Shown: positions 55,389 through 64,000 of the stretch, piece by piece
How the letters are laid out: each line of letters starts with the position of its first letter
Position numbering within the stretch: position 1 is the stretch's first letter
DNA from: Chiua virens
Taxonomy: Eukaryota; Basidiomycota; Agaricomycetes; Boletales; Boletaceae
NCBI GenBank assembly: GCA_019787685.1
Contig: JAHNUO010000001.1
Coordinates: forward strand, 992,001-1,056,000
Reading direction: 5' to 3'
DNA length: 64,000 nucleotides
Made by a program: the position numbers and the translations under genes
Notes under the pieces: model-generated
What the model saw: the letters and a program-made list of their open reading frames with translations, nothing else
Told to the model about the DNA's origin: nothing
Database searches by the model: none

Positions 55389-58300
55389 TCAAAACTCGTC
55401 CACTTCAACTGGCCGTACTCCCTGCATCTTCTCCATCGCCTCCCTCAGCTCCGTCTCTGCGAAAACGGCCGCCTCCTTTGTGACCAAGAGTTTCTTTTCG
55501 AGCTCGTCCACGGTCATCGGCCGCAACTTGTTGCTCTTTTTCTCGGTCGTCATTGCGATGGTGTCGAATTTCTTTAGGGTGCTTCCGGACCGAGGCATAA
55601 ATGCATAGCGATCCCAACCGTTGTCATTAAAAGTAAGGACAGCGCGGACAGCGGCGGTGTTGATATCTCGATGGAGCTCTTCAAGCTTTGAAAGTTGAAC
55701 TTCCATCCAGCGGGCGCGACGTTCAAGGGCGAGTGTGAGTGCGGCGACTTCGTCCTCCTTGCCAGCTGTGTCGTCGCCTGTGTCATCCAAGAAGTCGTCG
55801 CCCTTGAGCATATCCCTGAGGACACCATCAAATGACGAACTGTCGTCCCATGTTGTGCGAGGAAGAAGCCGCAATAAGTCAGAAATTGTCTGGGTCAATG
55901 TCTCAAGAAGTTGCTGAAAGGACGTCACGGCGTTGTCGATGGAACCAGAAGGCATGTTAGTAGCGAATGAGCCACCACCGACCGAGAGAGCTGATAGAGC
56001 ATGGACCAAAGGGCCATATTCCAATGGCATCTTTGCGGCAGGGTTGATTTTTTGCATGTCAAAGAAGGGGTGGTTAGGCAAGTCCATGGACGGATACTTG
56101 ACATCAAGTTCGTCCAGAGTATCTGCGAGCGATGCTCGCTCTACGGGAGAAGATCGATCGACGGACGGGGATCGAGATACGCTGGGGCTTCGTGACACGA
56201 CCTCACTGCTCTTCCCGGGAGGCGCCGCTGGGGTTTCTGAAGCAACGACGGATGGTGCGGCCGACATCTCGTCGATGGCGACGTCATTGTCCTTCGGAAT
56301 TTTGATAGGGCGAGCGACTGGTTTATTCTTTTTCGGCAACTTTGAACGGATGGGTGCTTGGACAACTGGCTCAGACGCCTTGGGAGAAACAGGTATCTGT
56401 TTTTCGACGACAGCTTTCTTGGATGTTGCCTTGGAGCCACCACCTCCTTTCTCCTGTCCTTTCGTCCTTTCGTTCTCAGGTTCCGCACGACTTTCTTGTT
56501 GTGCCTTCGCGATCCTTTCCTGCTCGGCTTGTGCAGCCTTCTGCTGAGCGGCCCTCTCCCTTTCAAGTTTCTCCTGCTCGACCCTCGCTTTCTCTGCTTG
56601 CTCAACCTTTTCCTTCGCCGCTCGAATGGCAGTTAGCCTTTGCTGCTCCGCTTCCTTCTCTTGGGCAAGACGTGCCTTTTCTACGGCGCGCGCTGCTGCC
56701 TTCTCCTGAGCCGCTTTCTGTCGCTCGGCAGCACGTTGTTCAGCAGCTGCCTTTTTGGCAGCCCTGCGTTCGACTCTGGCCTGGTCCTTACCAGTGTCTT
56801 CCGATTTTGGTGTCTCGGCAGCCGGCGTTTGGACCTCGGGCGTGGGTGCCGCTATGGAATTGCTTGTTACTGCACCGAGGACTGGGAATTCCGTGGTCGA
56901 TAGGGTAGGCAACGGGGAGGGTGGAATAGAAGGCGGAACTGGGAACGCATAAAGAGAACAAAGGTAGCAAAGGAAAATTCGTCAGCATCATCATACCAGA
57001 TGACCAGGAATGAGAATGAAAGGGGGGGAGGGATCAGGAACGATGAGCGTCGAGGAATAGGCGAGGTGATGGGGTAACAATAAATGGGGATAAGTTTAGA
57101 ATGGATTATGAATGGTCGGCGTCATCATCATGGACAATAAACTAGTACGTCTCCAGCTTCAGTAATTCATGGCGGCACGACGAGTGAATAATGACGATGA
57201 GAAAGGGGATCAATAAGCGACCCATTCATTCCACAATCATGGTCGTTGATAATATTTCCGCACTGCAAGCACGGCGCTCGGTACTCTGACCTGGGACTCC
57301 CTCCCCTAATGAAAGAAAAATACTCACTATTAACAAGGGGTGGCTGAATTTTCGAGGAATCCACTTGCAGCTCAGCGCCATTTTCGTTTCCAACATGATT
57401 TATGGGACCCTGAGGATAGCCCAACCCAGGAGGAGGTCCAACGGTCATGTGCGGTAGCGCGTGGTTTACACCGACGCCGGAAAGGTTTGAGGGAAAGATC
57501 GTATCGGGATTCGCGGGAACCGCTGTTGGAAGGACAGGGGATGCGAATCGGGCAGACATGATCGCCGGGTCGTTAAATGTCTGGTTTTGCGCATACGGAT
57601 AATGTTGGTTCTGATCTATACCTTAACAAGGAGAAACAGGAAAACAAGAATGAGGACCATGAAATATCAGTTGGAAGTGCAAAGATAACAGTACAAAAAG
57701 AAAGAAACGAAATCGTCAATGTTTGTAGCAGCACCTCATACGAAGAGAAGTCTCCTACCAGGGGGGGGATTGGACATTGCGCTGGCTCGTTCACGACTGG
57801 ACTGAATAAATTCACGAAGCTGAGCCTCGCTGACAATTGTCTGATCAAAGGGCTGGAAACGCGTGTGCTGCTGCTGCTGCGGTAGTTGCGATTGCGAATG
57901 GGGTTGTGTTGCGGATGCATGCGCCAACGATGAAGTTGTATGGCCATAGTCGATACGTGGGGGTACATTCCAACGTGGTTGAGCCGATGATGTAGTTTCC
58001 CCAGTGAAGAAAGAATGGTGACTTTCACTTGCACTAAGCGGCGAGGCGGCGTTGGCAGGTGAAGAAGCAGCAGTGGATCCCTGACGACCTTGTGCGAATC
58101 CAAACCTTGACACTTTCCTTTCCTCGTCTGCGAATGGAGACTTCCGTGGAGAAGATGAAACTCCTAGGGGTAACACGACTGGATCCTCGCTGGCCTCCCC
58201 AAACGGATTAAAGGAGCCAACATAACTAGATCCTCCCGCAGGCTGGCGCTCAAGAGGGGTGCGAAGAGAAAGAGGATCATGCATCGATCGACTGGGATAT

Positions 58301-60388
58301 GTAAGTCCGGGAGGTGAAATGAATGCTCGTGATGGTTGTGCAGATAGTCGGGTCGGACGCAAGGCAGGGAAAACATCCATGAACCCGCCTGGCAGGGGTG
58401 TGTTGGCTTCTGCCTCGAGATCAGGGAGGGCGATGTCTACGTTGAGCTCCTCGCTAGCGAGTTTGGGATCTAAGTTGAAGCTGAATCCGCCAAATTCATT
58501 ATCTTCTCCAGACACCATTCTAAGCGTGCGATCGAGATCCGGAAAGATGTTGATACTTGGGACAATGGGTGCATTTTCACGGCGAGACTTCACGTCGTCA
58601 AGTAGAGCTTGGGCAGCAGTAGAAATTTGATAAGTAGACTGCGACGGGTGAATTCCGGGTGGTACAAGAGGATCCGTTTTGCGAGAAAGGGGAGGTAGAC
58701 CGGGAGGTCCAGGAAGGCAAGGAGGTATATCTAGTATGCTCTGGGCTACCGGTGGAGTGGATTGATCGGATTCAGTAGATCGGGGACGAACCGGGGAAAC
58801 ATCCTGAGAACCTGAACCAGCGTCGGAATCCACCGCTAAAGATGGAGATGGAGATGGAGATGGTTGTGGTACGGCCGAGTCTTTAGTGCGCAATGATTTC
58901 ACTTCCAGTGGTGTAGCCGGTCGCTGAGGTAATGTAATGGCACCTGGTGTTGGCGGACGCGAGGAAGATGTGACAGACGGTGTTTTCACACTCCCTGTGA
59001 CGGACCCACCCTTGCGGTCATGATTCGAGCGAGTCGACGATTTAGTGTCACCAGTAGTGACGACATTGCGAGAATGGCGCTGACCGCCCCGTCGATTTGG
59101 TCGTTGAGCGACTATAATAGAAGACTGCGTTGGAGCAGTCGTCGGGGGAGGCTGTGATGCGGTCTTACAACCCCATGCCGCGGCACGCGGCAGTGCTCCT
59201 GTGAAGTGTGTTAGACCGTGGGCACGTTTGGTTGAGTTGCCTTACCATCGCCTTCCTTGGCGGTGCGCGAGATACTCTCGGTGTCCTTGATTGTATGCTT
59301 CCTGAAAAAACGATTAAAAAAATACCATAGTGTTGAAATGGAGAGCGAACGCACAAAGTAGTAAGGTCCTCCTTCGTGAAGCAGTCCTTCTCATTCCCCC
59401 ACTCATGCAGGTTCATACAAGTGTGATCTGGACAACTAACGCCACGGAGGAAAGACATGCAGTACTTTGTTGTGCCAAAGCTTGCTCGCATGACCTCGCG
59501 ACCTCCCCCTGGAGAAGGTGCACCATCAACCGTAGAAATGCACCGAGCAGCATCTTCGCGACGGTGGTAGGTGATATAAAGACCAAGAACGGGGGTACCA
59601 CCACCAGTGCGCTTGACCAGCAAGATCTTGGATATCTTGCCATATTGACCGAAGTAGTCATTCGAACGTAGCGTAGGAATAAGCTTGATGGAGTTTAATT
59701 AGGTATGATGTGATTCAATTAACGATCCACCTACCTCCTCCTTGGCGAATCGAGGACCGATCCCGACCACATATACTACATTGCGTTGGACCACGCGCAC
59801 GTTAGCAAGGTGGCGACGCCCTGATGCCTCGAGTTCTTTGCGCTCGCGCTCGCGTTGTTTCTTTTGCTGTGTGAGGCGTTTGTGACTGATTGCGCAGACG
59901 ATGAGGAGTGGGTCATGAAAAAGAAAAGATATAGACGAAACATACTCTTCCTTTGCAATAGGTTTGAATTGGACGGCTTCATCAGTATACTCCCTTCGAC
60001 AAGCGGGGCAGCGGCCGTTGAGGTTCTGCTTGATGTGATGCCAGCAGAAGCGGCAGATCTGGAAAAGAGGTTGCAACATGGGTTTCATAAAGGTGACGCG
60101 ATGATGCATACCTGGTAACCGCAGACACATGGCTTGAAATTGAGGTCAGAAATATCCATCTCTTCGAGACAAAGCGGACATTCGGCGTCATCCTATAATG
60201 ATCAAGAGAAAAAATATGGTTACTGCAACGCGAGGAAAAGCACAACAAGGACGTACTGCATCGTCATCACTCCAGTACGCGTCTTGCACCCCGGCCAAGA
60301 CATGGGACTTTGACTGATGTGCGGAGAACCCGGCATGTACGACGGGTGCTGGTAGAGAAGGATGACCGTGGAGTCTTGTGGAGGACAT
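55389..60388 (-). CDS. NOT4: CCR4-NOT complex E3 ubiquitin ligase subunit 4
   Basis: NOT4 ubiquitinates ribosome-associated substrates and links mRNA decay to protein quality control. ATG 60388 gives MSSTRLHGHPSLPAPVVHAG. The C4C4 RING is ECPLCLEEMDISDLNFKPC, CGYQICRFCWHHI and GRCPACRREY. A Lys/Arg/Glu coiled linker leads to the RRM (VQRNVVYVVGIGPRFAKEE; YFGQYGKISKILLVKRTGGG) and a CCCH finger (YCMSFLRGVSCPDHTCMNLH). A long disordered Ser/Pro region follows. Exons near 58989-57736 and 57559-57330, plus a large 3' exon (from about 56955, including LSTTEFPVLGAVTS), complete it. That exon has an Ala/Gln/Glu/Lys coiled coil and a helical C-terminal domain ending at 55389. Treating the 3' exon as part of NOT4 rests on an in-frame acceptor and on the known long form in basidiomycetes. 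Confidence 0.85.
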
Positions 60389-60557
60389 TGCGGGGAAGGC
60401 GATGTGTGCTGTCGAGGATGTGACGAACGATGAGGAGAAGGGGAGAGTTACAAGATGCGTCAACGCGACACACAATGAGGCCAACCTCGTCCATTATTTC
60501 CCACGCACTATTGTTTGCTCTTGTTTGCCAGTGGCGGGAAAAAAATCATTTATTCTA

Positions 60558-60573
60558 TTTTTTTTTTTTTTTT
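60558..60573 (+). repeat. Poly-T tract
   Basis: Sixteen consecutive T residues in the 200-bp divergent promoter between NOT4 and the DEAD-box gene, 19 bp before the latter's ATG. Such tracts exclude nucleosomes in fungal promoters (known generally; inferred here). Confidence 0.6.
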
Positions 60574-60591
60574 GGTAAATTGACATCATCA

Positions 60592-63003
60592 ATGTTCGCT
60601 CGTCTGCTTGTCCGTTGGCCGCGTTCGTCCCCCGTCGCGCACGCTAGATCATTCCGTACGACATCGCTGGCAAGTGCGGCCGTAGCCTTGAAACCGAGAT
60701 TGGCACCCACAACCCCCGCGCAAGAGCCTCCAGCCGATGAATGTACTAACCGAGCACACTTTTCGTCCACAAAGTTCGCGGACGCGCCGATATCGAGCAG
60801 GTCGAAGATGGCAATCCCACACGAGTATGTATTCACTTCACCAGTCGTCTCTTCGGCCTTGAGCTGTCGCTATGCTAACAGCGTCTCAGGTACATGAGTG
60901 ACGTCCAAGGTATTTTTCTTCCGTTTGGTATAGCCCCGCGTGATAGTACTCACCCGATGCCGTGCAGAGGCAACACTAGAGGTGTGTTCTTCTCACACTC
61001 TCTTAGCTTCGCTTACCCTCCATAAAAGCTCGGTCTTTCTGGCGCAGATCTCCTTGTTCAGGCAAAGACTGGAACAGGTGCGTGTCACAACCGTTTTCTT
61101 CATTACAGGCACAGATATTGATTCCAGGTAAAACGATGGCATTCCTTTTACCTGCCATCGAGCAACTCGCCAAAAAACCTGTACCCCGCGTCGGGACGGT
61201 CTCCATTCTTGTGCTGTCTCCGACGCGAGAGCTAGCCATGCAGGTCTGGATCAGTCCACACGTCTGTCCTTCAAATATTGATATCCATGCTCTCAGATTC
61301 AAAACGAAGCCAATACTCTTGTGAAAAACCATCCATTCAGGGTGCAAGCACTCATTGGTGGTACCAGGTATTTTTCTACGTTCGTCCTGTTCCGGCATAG
61401 CTCACGAAGATCCTTTGAAAGTATCGGCATGCAAAAACAAAAACTGGCTAACCAGCGTTGCGACATTCTGGTTGCGACGCCTGGTCGGCTTCTCGATCTC
61501 CTCGGGTCAACTCGTTTGGCAGAAAAGCTGCGATCTATTCAAACTATTGTACTGGATGAAGCCGATCGCCTATTGGACGTCGGGTTCAAGGATACTTTAA
61601 ACTCGATTTTTGAGTTCCTCCCCGACCGTGATCAAAATCCTCGCCAGTGCATGCTCTACTCCGCCACACTGAGTCGGGACGTCAAAGAGGTCAAGCACGT
61701 ATCCTGCATGTATGCTCTCCGACAATTGACATTTTTTTCTTCACTGCACAGATCACTGCCCTCTATTTAACCCCCGACCACAAGTTCGTATCGACTCTGG
61801 CGCAAGATGAAGTCAATACTCATGAGCATGGTATTATATCGCATCCTCATTCTCAGTGGATTTGTCTGATCCTTTTCCTTGTAGTCCCTCAGACGTGTCT
61901 TACTGTACCGATTGACGGCACCATAAAAGCCACTGTGGCGGTCTTACGGGATGACATTACCCAACATGGAAATCACTCAAAAGCGATGGTCTTTTGCACG
62001 ACTGCTTGGGGCACTTCTGCCACCGCTAAACTTCTTGAGGATGCGGGTGGTGGAACATTACCTCGCGTCTTCGAGATACATAGTAGGATGACTCAAAACA
62101 GACGCTTAGCTGTTGCTCAGAACTTCAAAAGGGCAAAAAGTGGAATATTGGTGACATCCGATGTCACTGCACGGGGTATGGACTTTCCTGGGTTAGTCAC
62201 CTTTACACGTCAAATACTTTTGATTGAACGTTCCCGGTGATAGGGTCACACTTGTCGTGCAAGTTGGCCTTCCTTCCTCTGGCGAGCAGTATATTCACCG
62301 CCTTGGTCGTACGGCTCGCGCCGGTCGATCCGGTAGAGGCGTGATTATTCTCACTCCCGCTGAGTCTGGCTTCCTTAGAACACCGAACATGCGAGCCCTT
62401 CCGATTCAGCCTCACCCAGAGCTTCAACTTCCTTCCTTACCCCGCCCGGAACTCGACAGGACTCTACAGATCCAGGCATACAGTGCATGGCTCGGTTTCA
62501 ACGCACAGTATACCAGGCAAATGTTTAAATCGAAGCAGCAGTATGTCAATGAAGCGAACAAGTACGCTCGGGATGTCCTAGGGTGGGCAGATGAGTTTGA
62601 GGCACCGCCGCTCAGCCCACAGACTGCACGTAATCTTGGCATATATGGTTTGGATGGGGTAAACGCGGGTAGCTCTGGTAATGGATTCAGGCGGGATGAA
62701 TACCAACGTGGTTCTCCTCGATCCCGGAGCCCATCCCGGAGATCGTCGTGGGGGGACGAGGATACCCAGTTGGGTCGCACATCCGCACAGGTGCGACGCT
62801 CGCCTCGTCCAGACTCTTACAAACCTCCGTGGCAAAGGGAAGACGGTGCATCCGATGACGGATTTACACAGCGCCGACTTTCGCCTCGCCGGGATTTCGA
62901 CGGTCGATCATCTTACAGACGATCCCAGTTCGGATCTAGTGACTTTGCAGATCGGAATCGCAGTCGAGGTCGGACAGAACGAGGGTGGCAGGACGAATCA
63001 TAG
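60592..63003 (+). CDS. Mitochondrial DEAD-box RNA helicase, Mss116 type
   Basis: ATP-dependent RNA chaperone for mitochondrial intron splicing and translation. ATG 60592 gives a basic presequence (MFARLLVRWPRSSPVAHARS). Motif I: LVQAKTGTGKT, continued after an intron by MAFLLPAIEQL. Ia: LVLSPTRELAMQ. Ib: ILVATPGRLLDLL. II: IVLDEADRLLDVG. III: CMLYSATLSRDV. IV: SKAMVFCTTAWG. V: ILVTSDVTARGMDFPG. VI: YIHRLGRTARAGRSGRG. A C-terminal domain (LGFNAQYTRQMFKSKQQYV; DVLGWADEFEAPPLS) and a basic RS/RRD-rich tail, as in Mss116/CYT-19, end at 63003. The HRLGRTAR variant is usual in this subgroup. About eight introns. Confidence 0.92.
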
Positions 63004-63146
63004 ACGCAAGGATGGACATGAGCATCACTCATTCGCCACTCGGTTGTCACTATTTAGATATTACCTTATTATACTAGACTCGCAGCATGTCTTATTGAAA
63101 ACCCCGATCAACACTGCTTGCACATCGCAACTCACTCATAAAGACG

Positions 63147-63763
63147 ATGGAAGGCGTTTCACAGCTCCCTCAAGGCTTGCAGCCCCAGGCAGGCCAAGCC
63201 AATGCAGAAGAACAGGCACAGAAGGAAGCAGAGGAAACCATGCGTAGAGATATGTTGGCGACGGTGCTGGACACGGCTGCTCGCGAGCGACGTAAGTAAC
63301 GTCCGAGTCCCCTCAGGGTCACTCTGATCCTTTCTCGATGCACACGATTCACGATTCGTCGATGGACTGATCGCACGCACCCGCGCTATACATGGCACTA
63401 TTGACAGTCTCCCGCATCGCGCTCGTGAGTCCCGAACGATCGCGGCAGATCGAAGGTATACTCGTTCGAATGGCACAATCTGGCCAGCTACGTGGTAAAG
63501 TGAGCGAGGAGCAGCTCATCGAGCTGTTGGAACAGGTAAGCAGGGCCAGTTGTGATTCTCCCGAGTCTCGTCCCCTCTGTCTTTGTCAATGGTGGCTCAC
63601 ACCTTGTCGTACGTGTAGATGGAGGAGGCACAGAACAAGACGGGTACGAAGAAGACGACAATCAAGGTGGGTGTAAGATGTTATCTAAACACTGGTTCGA
63701 AGAATGATCATGCGCTACTAGTATCAACGGAGGCCAGATTTCGACGATGACGACGACTTTTAA
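63147..63763 (+). CDS. PDCD5-like DNA-binding protein
   Basis: Homologue of human PDCD5/TFAR19 (yeast Sdd2/YMR074C type), a small helical protein tied to apoptosis-like responses and TRiC binding. ATG 63147 gives MEGVSQLPQGLQPQAGQANA. The exons yield KEAEETMRRDMLATVLDTAA then ALVSPERSRQIEGILVRMA, QSGQLRGKVSEEQLIELLEQ and MEEAQNKTGTKKTTIK, with an acidic end (RPDFDDDDDF). These are the hallmarks of the family (RIxLVxPExA, GQIxxKVxExxL, IxxRRxxxDDDD). About 125 residues; four exons, with a short last exon after an intron ending in CTAG near 63721. Confidence 0.92.
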
Positions 63764-64000
63764 TGTCGCTCGAACGTCATGTGCATGTGTCGTGCTACCG
63801 CTGGCAGCTATTCATGTTTCCTAGTTTTTACAATCAGAACGAATCAGTGTCGTACCGTACGCCACTAACATCACCACCTTTCGTCAAGTCAGGTATCATT
63901 GATTCACTATCCGCAGACAAAGAGTTCAGGTATAATATTCCTTGACGAACCTCCCCCACTTCTCGATCACAGGTTTTATAATCAGATCCCACTCCTTTCC
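63764..64000. other. Right edge, nothing supported
   Basis: 3' UTR of the PDCD5-like gene and beginning of the next locus. No ORF with content. Confidence 0.4.

Noticed and set aside
55933..56908. Long + ORFs (204 and 188 codons) opposite NOT4
   Set aside because: Antisense of the Ala/Gln/Glu/Lys coiled coil of NOT4; composition follows from its codon use.

Overview
The window is nuclear DNA from a filamentous basidiomycete fungus, most likely an Agaricomycete. The evidence is dense genes on both strands split by many GT-AG introns of about 45-60 nt, a basidiomycete-type laccase, fungus-specific families (DUF7330-like, fungal rhodopsin-like 7TM proteins, F-box proteins) and a Helitron of the fungal Rep-helicase type. 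No tRNA, rRNA or CRISPR array was seen.

Left arm (1-4.9 kb): a 3'-truncated acidic protein gene (minus) shares a short divergent promoter with a pyruvate dehydrogenase protein X gene (PDX1-like, plus). The checkpoint clamp gene RAD1 (minus) follows. An 857-bp element with imperfect terminal inverted repeats (hAT/MITE-like) lies at 4884-5740.

Mobile block (about 5.7-23.7 kb): head-to-tail units, each opened on the + strand by the same 31-nt hairpin. Five intact units hold arrays of a ~157-bp G-rich monomer (about 60 copies in total). One unit (8042-14750) holds a Helitron Rep-helicase gene instead, on the minus strand, with HUH, two-tyrosine and PIF1-type helicase motifs and joinable introns. 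All units share the same flanks, so the satellite units look like tandem non-autonomous derivatives of the Helitron. The block ends sharply at 23709/23710, about 105 bp upstream of a PI-PLC-like gene.

Central housekeeping part (23.8-37.7 kb): PI-PLC-like phosphodiesterase (+), LOG-family phosphoribohydrolase (+), cytosolic tryptophanyl-tRNA synthetase (-), TATA-binding protein (-), a multi-pass membrane protein (-), Vps1-type dynamin (-) and an F-box-type protein (+).

Accessory-flavoured part (37.7-51.7 kb): a laccase with two apparent frame breaks, an unidentified membrane-type gene, a conserved hypothetical gene, RAD18, a tandem pair of DUF7330-like genes and a tandem pair of 7TM fungal-rhodopsin-like genes.

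Right arm (51.8-64 kb): CIA2 (iron-sulfur assembly, -), DCN1 (cullin neddylation, +), NOT4 (CCR4-NOT E3 ligase, -), a mitochondrial Mss116-type DEAD-box helicase (+) and a PDCD5-like gene (+). RAD1 and RAD18 both act in DNA damage tolerance and checkpoint signalling but are 40 kb apart, so no functional cluster is implied. Single-base frame breaks in three genes (leftmost gene, PDX1, laccase) mean either decay or base-level sequence errors.
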